From an uncultured Pelagibacteraceae bacterium (GTDB lineage: Bacteria; Pseudomonadota; Alphaproteobacteria; Pelagibacterales; Pelagibacteraceae): a stretch of DNA of 41,343 bases. The number at the start of each line of letters is the position of its first letter. The stretch's first letter is position 1. The stretch is taken from positions 1 to 41,343 of the forward strand of contig CACLHJ010000004.1 in assembly GCA_902606645.1 (NCBI GenBank), given 5' to 3'. Below the pieces are notes generated by a model, which made no database searches, was not told the DNA's origin, and saw nothing but the letters and a program-made list of their open reading frames with translations. This document shows positions 7,854 to 15,583 of this stretch, in pieces. The position numbers and the translations under genes were made by a program.

Positions 7854-9274
7854 TGCCTAAGAAAAAAAGTAAAAAAAATGGAAAAGTAAAAGCAAATGGT
7901 AAAGGAGTTGGTGGAAAAGCTGATGTCCACGCACACGAAGAAGGAAAAAGAAATAAAAGTTTATTAGGGCATAATGCGATCTTCACTCCTGAAGTAATAG
8001 ACGACATACATATCAAAGCACAGTTAGGAAGATACAGAATGCGTGGAATGGCATTAATGAAAAAAATTCCAACATTTGATGATTTAGTTTTCTTACCAGG
8101 AACATTAACAAGATTTGTGATTGAAGGTTATAGAGAAAAATGTGAGACCAAAACAGTAATTGGTCCAAGATGTGAAAACCCAATTGAATTAGATATTCCA
8201 GTTTATATTACTGGGATGAGTTTTGGTGCATTGTCTTATGAAGCTAAAACTGCTTTAGCAAGAGGAGCAACTATGGCTGGTAGTGCTACTTGTTCAGGTG
8301 AAGGTGGAATGATACCGGATGAAAGAAGATATTCTGAAAAATGGTACTATCAATGTATCCAATCAAGATACGGTTTTAATCCTCATCATGCTCAGTTAGC
8401 TGATGGAATAGAAGTTTTTATAGGTCAAGGTCAAAAAGTTGGAATGGGTGGTCACCTTATGGGGCAAAAAGTAACTGACCAAGTTGCTGAAATGAGATCA
8501 CTACCTTCAGGTATTGACCAAAGATCACCTGCTAGACACCCTGACTGGTTAGGTCCAGATGATTTAGCTTTGAAAGTTCAAGAGTTAAGACAGTTAACAA
8601 AAAATAAAGTTCCAATTCAATTAAAATTGGGAGCTTCAAAAGTTTATGACGATGTCCGAATGGCTGCAAAATGTGATCCAGACTCAATTTATTTAGATGG
8701 AATGGAAGGATCTACAGGTGCTGGTCCACACATCGCTGCTGCAAATACTGGAATACCTGGAATTGCAGCTATTAGAGAGGCTAGAAGAGCAATTGATGAT
8801 GTTGGTAAAACTGGAAAAGTAACTCTAATTTATGCTGGTGGAGTAAGAGATGGTGCTGATATGGCAAAAGCTTTAGCTTTAGGAGCTGATGCAATTGCCA
8901 TTGGTACAGGATCTATGATAGCACTAAACTGTAACAAAGACATTCCTGAAGCTGATTTTGAAAAAGAAATGGGAGTAAAAGCTGGAGAATGTTACCACTG
9001 TCATACTGGTCGTTGCCCTGTAGGAGTTGCTACACAAGATCCAAAATTAAGAGCAAGATTAAATCCTGATGATGCTGCTTTAAGAGTTTATAATTATTTA
9101 CACGCAATGACTTTAGAAGCTCAATTGTTAGCAAGAGCATGTGGTAAAACAAATATACATTCTTTGGAGCCAGAGGATTTAGCTGCATTAACATCAGAGG
9201 CATCTGCATTAGCTAAAGTTCCTTTAGCTGGTACTAATTACACAGTTGGAGTTGATAACTATCACAAAATATAA
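7853..9274 (+). CDS. glxD: FMN/Fe-S glutamate synthase subunit (GlxD/MgsC-like)
   Basis: A 473-aa TIM-barrel enzyme of the glutamate synthase central/FMN class. The FMN barrel shows YITGMSFGALSYEAK, QLKLGASKVYDDV, DGMEGSTGAGPHIAA and YAGGVRDGADMAKAL. The 3Fe-4S cysteines lie in CYHCHTGRCPVGVATQ near residue 380-395. It would join 2-oxoglutarate with ammonia or an amine to give glutamate or an N-substituted glutamate; which of the two cannot be read from sequence. The first 35 or so residues are an unusual lysine-rich tail (MPKKKSKKNGKVK and onward), resembled by the start of the next gene. No GltD-type NADPH subunit lies beside it, so the electron donor is open. Confidence 0.9.
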   Translation: MPKKKSKKNGKVKANGKGVGGKADVHAHEEGKRNKSLLGHNAIFTPEVIDDIHIKAQLGRYRMRGMALMKKIPTFDDLVFLPGTLTRFVIEGYREKCETKTVIGPRCENPIELDIPVYITGMSFGALSYEAKTALARGATMAGSATCSGEGGMIPDERRYSEKWYYQCIQSRYGFNPHHAQLADGIEVFIGQGQKVGMGGHLMGQKVTDQVAEMRSLPSGIDQRSPARHPDWLGPDDLALKVQELRQLTKNKVPIQLKLGASKVYDDVRMAAKCDPDSIYLDGMEGSTGAGPHIAAANTGIPGIAAIREARRAIDDVGKTGKVTLIYAGGVRDGADMAKALALGADAIAIGTGSMIALNCNKDIPEADFEKEMGVKAGECYHCHTGRCPVGVATQDPKLRARLNPDDAALRVYNYLHAMTLEAQLLARACGKTNIHSLEPEDLAALTSEASALAKVPLAGTNYTVGVDNYHKI

Positions 9275-9281
9275 GGTAACT

Positions 9282-9695
9282 ATGCCAAAGAAAAAAACAA
9301 AAAAAATAAAGTCTAAAAGCAAACCAAAAAAAGATAAGCTTGGTACTTTTAAGGAAACTGCAAGAGAAAAATTAATTGGTCAACATATAGGTTATAGATA
9401 TGACGTTAATTTACTTCCAGATTACAAAAAGATTACACCTTTCTTAAAAAAATATATTGAGGCAATGGGTTGGGATGACTTGAATTGGCTAGAAGATGTT
9501 CACATGGGTTATGAAGAAGACAGACCAGCAGTATTTTGTAGAAATGCAAACGGTTGGGTTACTATTCCAAAATCAATTAAATTACCTAACAATCAACAAG
9601 ATAGAGACATGATAGCTAGAGAACTGCTAGTTAAATTTCAAATGTCTCCTAAACATCCACTTGTTGATTTAAAAAAAGCCTATTTAAAATTTTAA
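9282..9695 (+). CDS. Conserved-looking basic protein of unknown function, 137 aa, in the glx operon
   Basis: I do not recognise this protein. ATG 9282, seven bases after glxD, is preferred over the in-frame ATG 9246, which lies inside glxD. The first 20 residues are almost all basic (MPKKKTKKIKSKSKPKK), closely resembling the tail of GlxD. The rest is a compact mixed domain with several Trp, Tyr and Asp residues (YRYDVNLLPDY, AMGWDDLNWLEDVHMGY, NGWVTIPKS). There is no signal peptide, membrane helix or cysteine cluster. Its place between glxD and amt suggests an accessory to the glutamate-synthase-like complex (inference only). Confidence 0.75.
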   Translation: MPKKKTKKIKSKSKPKKDKLGTFKETAREKLIGQHIGYRYDVNLLPDYKKITPFLKKYIEAMGWDDLNWLEDVHMGYEEDRPAVFCRNANGWVTIPKSIKLPNNQQDRDMIARELLVKFQMSPKHPLVDLKKAYLKF

Positions 9696-9701
9696 TATCA
9701 C

Positions 9702-9726
9702 AATCAAGAGTTGATTTTATTTTTAA
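9702..9726 (+). terminator. Weak hairpin with T-rich tail after the glx genes
   Basis: An AATCAA/TTGATT stem of 6 bp with a GAG loop (9702-9716) is followed by a T-rich run (TTATTTTT). The stem is all but AT-only, so at best it is a leaky terminator separating the glx genes from amt. Confidence 0.25.
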
Positions 9727-9728
9727 AT

Positions 9729-9741
9729 CTATTGTCAATAG
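9729..9741. promoter_or_regulatory. Perfect inverted repeat upstream of amt (possible operator)
   Basis: CTATTG-T-CAATAG reads as a perfect 6-bp inverted repeat around a single base, about 80 bases before the amt start. A TTGTCA with a poorly matching CATAAG 15 bases on lies just downstream (9765-9791) and could be a weak promoter. The spacing would allow a regulator to act here, but I cannot link the site to a known factor; NtrC-type boxes look different. Confidence 0.25.
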
Positions 9742-9819
9742 TGGGTTTTTTAGACTTGTTTTGTTTGTCACACCCTTAAAAATTTCATAAGCTTTCTCAA
9801 ACAAATATGGGGGTAAAAA

Positions 9820-11220
9820 ATGACTGATCAGTTAGGTGCTCTTACTACTATATTTACAGAGTTTTACTACTGGGTAACAGTAGTACTGATGTTTTTAATT
9901 CACGTCGGTTTCTGTATGTATGAAGTTGGAGCGTCAAGATACAAACACCACCAGCATACCTTAATGAAAAACACAATGCTTATACCTTTGGTAACGGTAA
10001 CTTGGTTTTTATTTGGTTGGTGGATTTATTGGGCTTTTCCAACAGGACCAGGAATAGCTCCATCAATAATGACAGAAAGTACTGGGCTCGTTTTAAGTGG
10101 AGGATTTGGAGGTAATGATCTTGCTAATCCAACTAATGCTCTTATGGCAATTAATCTTAACGACCATATAATGGGTGTTTTCTGGGCGGCGTTCTTACTA
10201 TTTTCATGGACAGCTGCTTCTATTGTTTCAGGGGCTATAATTGAAAGAATAACAACTTTTGCATTTGGAGTTTTAGCAATTGCGATTGGATCTGTTTTCT
10301 GGACTATAGATGCTTCATGGGGATGGCACTTTGATGGCTGGATGTTAAAAATTCTAGGATATCATGATGCTTATGCTTCAGGTGTTATTCACGCAATAGC
10401 AGGTGGATTTGCACTTGGTGTTCTTATGGTTCTAGGACCAAGAATTGGAAAGTTCTCATCAAGTGGTGAACCAAGAAACATAGGACCAAGAAATCCTTGG
10501 CTAGTTACTATTGGATTATTTTTAATTTATACTGGTTTTTGGGGATTCTACGCAGCTTGTAATGTTCCGATATATGACCTTGGACCTGAATATGGAATGG
10601 AAGGAGTAACATTCTGGACAGCAACTAACATCTATTTAACACCTACTACATTAAGTGGAATAACTATGAACTTCTTAATGTCATTATCAGGTGGATTGTT
10701 AGCTGGGTATGTTATTGCAAAAGGTGATCCTTTCTGGACTTACTCAAGTGGACTTGCAGGTATAATATGTGCATCAGCTGGAAATGACTTATATCATCCA
10801 ATTCAAGCTTTGATTATTGGTATGATTGGTGTTGTAATTTCCTACAAACTTCATTATTGGGTTGAGCGAAAGTTCAAAATTGATGATGCGGTCGGAGCAG
10901 TAGCTGTACATGGTTATGCTGGTTTTATTGGACTTATAATCTGTGGATTTGTTTTGAATGGTTATCCTTCATCTGGATATAGCGTAGGAGCTATGTTTGA
11001 TGGAACAACTTACGCAACAATTAATCCATTGGGTCAATTTATAGGAGCAATAATAATGTTCTTAGTTCTAGGGCTTATACCAGGATATATAATTGCTAGA
11101 GTTCTTAACGGAATGGGTAAATTAAGAATCCCACGAGAAGTTGAGATAGCAGGACTAGACTATGAAATGATGGAGGCTGCTAAAGATGATGAAAAAGCAG
11201 TTTCATCAGCAACCAGGTAA
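9820..11220 (+). CDS. amtB: Divergent Amt-family ammonium (or amine) channel
   Basis: A 466-aa polytopic protein with about eleven hydrophobic segments. The Amt core is recognisable: WGWHFDGW, then HDAYASGVIHAIAGG, which carries the structural Asp and the first pore histidine, and VAVHGYAGFIG, which carries the second pore histidine. The N-terminal part is unusual: where common Amt proteins read like GLALFYGG, this one has VGFCMYEVGASRYKHH. It is therefore a separate Amt subfamily. It probably imports ammonium, or methylammonium given its neighbours (inference). It follows glxD and the 137-aa gene, and a 76-aa membrane protein follows 11 bases later. No glnK/PII gene lies beside it. Confidence 0.9.
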   Translation: MTDQLGALTTIFTEFYYWVTVVLMFLIHVGFCMYEVGASRYKHHQHTLMKNTMLIPLVTVTWFLFGWWIYWAFPTGPGIAPSIMTESTGLVLSGGFGGNDLANPTNALMAINLNDHIMGVFWAAFLLFSWTAASIVSGAIIERITTFAFGVLAIAIGSVFWTIDASWGWHFDGWMLKILGYHDAYASGVIHAIAGGFALGVLMVLGPRIGKFSSSGEPRNIGPRNPWLVTIGLFLIYTGFWGFYAACNVPIYDLGPEYGMEGVTFWTATNIYLTPTTLSGITMNFLMSLSGGLLAGYVIAKGDPFWTYSSGLAGIICASAGNDLYHPIQALIIGMIGVVISYKLHYWVERKFKIDDAVGAVAVHGYAGFIGLIICGFVLNGYPSSGYSVGAMFDGTTYATINPLGQFIGAIIMFLVLGLIPGYIIARVLNGMGKLRIPREVEIAGLDYEMMEAAKDDEKAVSSATR

Positions 11221-11231
11221 AGGAGAAAAAT

Positions 11232-11462
11232 ATGGCTACAGTATCAAACTGGATAGATCATCTAAATAAACCTGCAGAAGAGGTTGCTGGATCGGTTTAT
11301 CCTGGAGCAGGGTCTAGTGAATTTATACTAGTCCTATTGTTAATTGCTGTATGGATTGGATGGAGTGTCATAACAGATAAATCTGAGAGGGAAGAACTTG
11401 ATAGATTATCTAGAAAAAGACACGGTGCAAACGATCATAAAAGCAATATTACCGATTGGTAA
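11232..11462 (+). CDS. Small single-pass membrane protein next to Amt, 76 aa
   Basis: The start has a good ribosome site (AAAGGAG, 7 bases before ATG). The protein has a soluble N-terminal half (WIDHLNKPAEEVAGSVYPG), one membrane helix (about residues 29-46, EFILVLLLIAVWIGWSVI) and a charged C-terminal tail rich in R, K, E and D. It has no close match that I can name. Its tight pairing with amt, directly before the strong terminator, suggests a partner or regulator of the channel. That is inference from position. Confidence 0.75.
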   Translation: MATVSNWIDHLNKPAEEVAGSVYPGAGSSEFILVLLLIAVWIGWSVITDKSEREELDRLSRKRHGANDHKSNITDW

Positions 11463-11476
11463 TTAAAAGAAAATTT

Positions 11477-11507
11477 GGGCGCTACTTGAATGTAGCGCCC
11501 TTTTTTT
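11477..11507 (+). terminator. Strong rho-independent terminator ending the amt unit
   Basis: GGGCGCTAC pairs perfectly with GTAGCGCCC (9-bp GC-rich stem, 6-base loop), followed by seven T. It lies 14 bases after the stop of the 76-aa gene and is one of only two such hairpins I see in the window. It should close transcription from the glx/amt genes before glnT. Confidence 0.93.
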
Positions 11508-11521
11508 ATAATCTTATTATA

Positions 11522-11674
11522 ATGAGTGAAGATAAAAACGAAGAGCTAAGACCAACCAAAATGAGAGGGGTTGCTTTTCCAAAAGCAAAGTATGGTGTAA
11601 TTCTCGCAATTATCTTAATAGTAATAGTAAATTTTATTTTATATAAAGAAACTATCTTTTCATTTTTTAAATAA
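11522..11674 (+). CDS. Small membrane peptide, 50 aa, upstream of glnT
   Basis: ATG 11522 gives a 50-aa peptide with a charged, soluble N-terminal part (MSEDKNEELRPTK) and one membrane helix (VILAIILIVIVNFILY) near the C-terminus. The longer in-frame reading from 11456 would run through the terminator and is not credible. It ends 17 bases before glnT and is presumably cotranscribed with it. No Shine-Dalgarno sequence is visible. Function unknown; this could be an unexpressed frame, though the clean charge pattern and membrane helix favour a real gene. Confidence 0.55.
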   Translation: MSEDKNEELRPTKMRGVAFPKAKYGVILAIILIVIVNFILYKETIFSFFK

Positions 11675-11691
11675 TTGTGATAGCCTAGGTA

Positions 11692-13017
11692 ATGGCTAAA
11701 AACTTATTCAAAATAGCAAAGCAAAAAAAAATAAAATATTTCTTGATTAGCTTTGTTGATCTTTTTGGAGTACTCAGATCAAAACTAGTTCCAGCGCATG
11801 CTATTAAAGAAATGCAGACTGCAGGAGCAGGATTTGCTGGTTTTGCAGCTTGGCTAGATATGTCACCCGCAGATAGCGATATGTTTGGTATTCCTGATCC
11901 AGATAGTTTAATTCAATTGCCTTGGAATAAAGAAGTAGGATGGCTTGCATCTGATCTATGGATGAACGGTAAACCTGTAGAAGCTTCTCCAAGAGTAATG
12001 CTAAAAAATCAAATTAAGAGATTAAAAAAACAAAATCTAACAATGAAATCAGGTGTAGAGTGTGAATACTTTTTAATCTCACCAGATGGAAATTCTATTG
12101 CTGATCCGAGAGATACCCAGTCTAAACCTTGTTATGACCAATCAGCTTTAATGAGGAGATATGATTTAATTAAAGAGATTTGTGATTGCATGATTGAGAT
12201 GGGATGGGGTCCTTATCAAAACGATCATGAAGATGCTAATGGTCAATTTGAGATGAATTGGGATTATGATGATTGTCTAAAAACTGCAGATAGACATACG
12301 TTTTTTAAATATATGGTAAAAACTATAGCTGAAAAACATGGTTTAAGAGCAACTTTTATGCCTAAACCATTTGAAAACCTCACAGGTAATGGGTGTCATG
12401 CCCACGTATCAGTTTGGAATGGAAAGAAAAATAAATTTTTAGATAAATCAGACAAGCTTGGACTTAGTAAAATGGCTTACAATTTTTTAGGTGGAGTAAT
12501 TAAAAATGCTTCATCTCTATCTGCTTTCTTTAATCCAACAATTAATAGCTATAGAAGAATTAATGCACCTCCAACAAAATCTGGGGCATCATGGTCACCG
12601 AGCAGCATATCTTATACAGGCAATAACAGAACACATATGATAAGAATTCCAGATCCTGGTAGATTTGAACTAAGATTGATGGATGGATCTGCAAATCCAT
12701 ATTTATTACAAGCAAGTGTATTAGCTGCTGGGCTATATGGATTAAAAAATAAAATTGATCCAGGAGAGCCTCTTACTTGTAATATGTACATAGATTATAA
12801 AAAATATCCTAATTTACCTAAATTACCAAATGAACTTCAAGACTCGCTAGAACTTTTAAAAAATAATAAGGAAATGAATGAATCTTTTGGAAAAGAAACT
12901 ATTAATAGTTATATAAAACTTAGAAAATCTGAAATTAATGAATTTGATAATAGAGAAAACTTTGATAAGTCCAAACCTGTAACACAATGGGAAAGACAAA
13001 ATACTTTAGACTGTTAA
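11692..13017 (+). CDS. glnT: Type III glutamine synthetase, GlnT
   Basis: A 441-aa GS whose sequence strongly resembles rhizobial GlnT: YFLISFVDLFG at the start, AGFAGFAAWLDM, QNDHEDANGQFEMNWDYDD, GNGCHAHVSVW, and the C-terminal TQWERQNTLDC. Catalytic features are the metal glutamates (VECEYF; DANGQFEMNW), the histidine of GCHAH, NSYRRI and RFELRLMDG. It makes glutamine, or possibly a gamma-glutamyl amide, from glutamate, ATP and an amine in the cytoplasm. It is the second GS of the window and lies behind the terminator, so it is probably transcribed separately from the glx genes. The GTG gene that follows starts one base after its stop codon. Confidence 0.9.
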   Translation: MAKNLFKIAKQKKIKYFLISFVDLFGVLRSKLVPAHAIKEMQTAGAGFAGFAAWLDMSPADSDMFGIPDPDSLIQLPWNKEVGWLASDLWMNGKPVEASPRVMLKNQIKRLKKQNLTMKSGVECEYFLISPDGNSIADPRDTQSKPCYDQSALMRRYDLIKEICDCMIEMGWGPYQNDHEDANGQFEMNWDYDDCLKTADRHTFFKYMVKTIAEKHGLRATFMPKPFENLTGNGCHAHVSVWNGKKNKFLDKSDKLGLSKMAYNFLGGVIKNASSLSAFFNPTINSYRRINAPPTKSGASWSPSSISYTGNNRTHMIRIPDPGRFELRLMDGSANPYLLQASVLAAGLYGLKNKIDPGEPLTCNMYIDYKKYPNLPKLPNELQDSLELLKNNKEMNESFGKETINSYIKLRKSEINEFDNRENFDKSKPVTQWERQNTLDC

Positions 13018-13018
13018 A

Positions 13019-14152
13019 GTGAAGAGTTTAAAAAGTATTAAAAACTGGACGCTTACAAAATCTTTAAAAAATAAAAATTTCAGTTTTAAAAGAAATTATG
13101 TTTTAAGATTTGTCCCTTCTTTTTTATTAATAAATGCTTTTAAATCAATTTCTAGTTGGAAAAATTATAAGGTTACACCCTTAATTAAACTTGATAAATT
13201 ACAAAAAAATTTAAAAGTTAATAATGTTTTTTATAAAGATGAGTCCAAAAGATTTCATTTAAAATCCTTTAAAGCATTAGGAGGAGCGTATGCTGTTGAA
13301 AGAATTTCTAAAGGAAAAAAAAATATAATTATTTCCTCAGCAACTGCTGGAAACCATGGAAGATCTGTTGCATGGGGTGCAAAAAGATTAGGTTTAAAAT
13401 GTAAAATCTTTGTTAGTCAATACGTAAGTGATTCAAGAATTAAAGAAATTAAAAAATTTGGAGCTGATGTTATAAGAGTTAAAGGAGATTACGAAAACTC
13501 ACTTAATGAATGTAAAAAGTTATCGAAAAAAAATAATTGGAAAATTGTGCAAGATGTTGCGACAAGAGATTATAAATTGGTCCCTCAACTTACAATGGCA
13601 GGATATTCCATAATGATAAGAGAAATATCTAAACAAACTAATCAATATATAACCCATATTTTTTTACAAGCCGGTGTCGGGGGCATGGCTGCTGGTGTTG
13701 TTGCTGGTGTTGCTAAATATTTTAAAAGAATTCCAAAAGTTATAATTGTTGAGCCTGATAGAGCTGATTGTGTACTTCAGAGTATTAAAAATAATAGACT
13801 TAAAAAAATTAAGATTAAAAAAGAAAGTATCATGGGCGGTATGTCATGTAATGAAATGTCTTATATTCCTTGGCAAATATTAAAAAAAGTAAGCAATTGT
13901 TGTGTATCTGTAAGTGACCAGAATGTTGCCAAAACTATAGCTATGCTTAAAGACAAAAAACTCAGCAAAAATTCAATAATTGGTGGAGAATGCTCTACAC
14001 CTGGAATTATAAGCCTAATTGGTGTTTGTAATAATTATAAGACTAAAAAACTCATTGAACTTAACGAAAAATCTAATGTTTTAGTAATAGGATGCGAAGG
14101 TAATGCAGATGTTAAACTTTACAAACAACTGCTATCTAAAGGAAGAAAATAA
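13019..14152 (+). CDS. PLP-dependent lyase, diaminopropionate ammonia-lyase-like
   Basis: A 377-aa fold-type II PLP enzyme starting at GTG 13019, one base after the glnT stop; no suitable ATG lies near, and the N-terminus is needed for full length. The FYKDES and HLKSFKALGGAYAVERIS segment is characteristic of diaminopropionate ammonia-lyase (DpaL), with the PLP lysine in SFKALGG. The phosphate loop is QAGVGGMAAG, and SATAGNHGRSVAWGA forms the substrate loop. DpaL turns 2,3-diaminopropionate into pyruvate and two ammonia. Release of ammonia beside GlnT fits nitrogen recovery. Threonine/serine dehydratase, or the hydroxyectoine enzyme EutB, are related alternatives. Confidence 0.8.
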   Translation: MKSLKSIKNWTLTKSLKNKNFSFKRNYVLRFVPSFLLINAFKSISSWKNYKVTPLIKLDKLQKNLKVNNVFYKDESKRFHLKSFKALGGAYAVERISKGKKNIIISSATAGNHGRSVAWGAKRLGLKCKIFVSQYVSDSRIKEIKKFGADVIRVKGDYENSLNECKKLSKKNNWKIVQDVATRDYKLVPQLTMAGYSIMIREISKQTNQYITHIFLQAGVGGMAAGVVAGVAKYFKRIPKVIIVEPDRADCVLQSIKNNRLKKIKIKKESIMGGMSCNEMSYIPWQILKKVSNCCVSVSDQNVAKTIAMLKDKKLSKNSIIGGECSTPGIISLIGVCNNYKTKKLIELNEKSNVLVIGCEGNADVKLYKQLLSKGRK

Positions 14153-14159
14153 AATTCAC

Positions 14160-15578
14160 ATGACAAAAAATGCAATATTTTGGATCAGGGAAGATTTTAG
14201 AATTGAACATAATCCAGCACTTTCTTTTGCTAGTCAAAATCATGATAATGTTATTGGATTATTTATTTATAACAAAGCTGATTTTGATAAAAAACGAGAA
14301 GCACAAAAATGGTGGCTTTATAAATCTTTAGAAGAATTTAAATCGGAATTATCTAAATATAAAATAAATCTTCAAATATTAGAGGGAGATGAGCTAGATG
14401 TGTTATCAAAGATAAAAAAAAAAGACGACATTTCAGTTTATTGGAATAAAATATATGAACCAGATGTAATTGCTAAAGGTAAAAAAATTAGAAATGCTTT
14501 TTTAAAAAATGAAGTTAAGTTTAAATATTTTAAAGGAAATATTTTAAACGAATTTCAAGAAGTAACTAAAAACGACGGAACACCATTTAAAGTATTTAGT
14601 CCATTTTGGAGAAATGCTGAACAAAAATATTTAAGCTTACCTCCAAGTAAAAATTATATTGTAAAAAAAAAGATAAAGTCAATCGCAGTTTTCAAGAATT
14701 GTATTGAGCCTAAAGATATTTTGCCTAAAAAGAATTGGTATAAAAAATTTGAAGAATATTGGAAAGTTTCAGAAAGTGACTCAAAAAAAGCTCTTAATAC
14801 TTTAATTGAAAAAAGGATTAAAGATTATGGAACGAGTAGAGATTATCCATCGGTTGAAGGTACATCAAAATTGTCTCCTTATATTAAACATGGTCAAATT
14901 CATGTAAGCACTATTTGGCAAAAGTGTAATGAAATTAAATCTAAAGGAATTGGCTACAGAAAATATATCAATGAATTAGGCTGGCGTGAGTTTTCACATA
15001 GCTTAATCAATTATTTTCCAGAATTTTTAAAAGGTAATTATAGAAAAGAATTTGATCGATTTCCTTGGGTAAAAAACGAAAAGTTTCTAAAAGCATGGAA
15101 ATCAGGAATGACAGGCTATCCTATTGTAGATGCTGGAATGAGAGAGTTATATGAAACTGGATGGATGCATAACAGAATTCGAATGGTAGTTGGTTCTTTT
15201 TTGGTTAAGCATTTGAGAATTAATTGGACCGAGGGTGAAAAACATTTCAGAAATTGTTTATTAGATTTTAATAAAGCAAATAACGTAGCTCAATGGCAAT
15301 GGGTTGCTGGTTGTGGAGCTGATGCTGCACCTTACTTTAGAATATTTAATCCAATTTTGCAGGGTGAAAAATTTGATAAAGAAGGTTTGTATGTTAAGAA
15401 ATGGGTTCCAGAATTAAATAAAGTTCCTAATAAATTCATTCATAAACCTTGGGAAATGGAACACAGATATCAAGAAGCAATAAAGACTATAATAGGGAAA
15501 GATTATCCTAAACCTATTGTGATTCACGAAAAAGCAAGAGCTGCTGCTCTAGAAGCTTTTCAATCACTTAGAAAATAA
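14160..15578 (+). CDS. phrB: Deoxyribodipyrimidine photolyase (class I CPD photolyase/cryptochrome family)
   Basis: A 472-aa flavoprotein. ATG 14160 is chosen because NAIFWIREDFRIEHNPAL is the usual start of the photolyase antenna domain; an upstream in-frame ATG lies inside the previous gene. The C-terminal FAD domain is well conserved: TSKLSPYIKHGQ, GWREFSH, TGYPIVDAGMREL, TGWMHNRIRM, and the block from NNVAQWQW to DAAPYFRIFNP. It repairs UV-induced cyclobutane pyrimidine dimers using light. A role for a surface-ocean bacterium is obvious. Cryptochrome-like sensing cannot be excluded from sequence, but the repair-type FAD pocket favours photolyase. It ends 5 bases from the convergent yjbQ stop. 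Confidence 0.92.
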   Translation: MTKNAIFWIREDFRIEHNPALSFASQNHDNVIGLFIYNKADFDKKREAQKWWLYKSLEEFKSELSKYKINLQILEGDELDVLSKIKKKDDISVYWNKIYEPDVIAKGKKIRNAFLKNEVKFKYFKGNILNEFQEVTKNDGTPFKVFSPFWRNAEQKYLSLPPSKNYIVKKKIKSIAVFKNCIEPKDILPKKNWYKKFEEYWKVSESDSKKALNTLIEKRIKDYGTSRDYPSVEGTSKLSPYIKHGQIHVSTIWQKCNEIKSKGIGYRKYINELGWREFSHSLINYFPEFLKGNYRKEFDRFPWVKNEKFLKAWKSGMTGYPIVDAGMRELYETGWMHNRIRMVVGSFLVKHLRINWTEGEKHFRNCLLDFNKANNVAQWQWVAGCGADAAPYFRIFNPILQGEKFDKEGLYVKKWVPELNKVPNKFIHKPWEMEHRYQEAIKTIIGKDYPKPIVIHEKARAAALEAFQSLRK

Positions 15579-15583
15579 ATGCT

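Noticed and set aside
11456-11521. N-terminal extension of the small membrane peptide (start at 11456)
   Set aside because: It would be translated through the strong terminator hairpin at 11477-11507 and overlaps the previous gene; ATG 11522 is preferred.
11518-11523. TATAAT as promoter for glnT
   Set aside because: It overlaps the small peptide start and has no matching -35 box 16-18 bases upstream, where the terminator stem lies.
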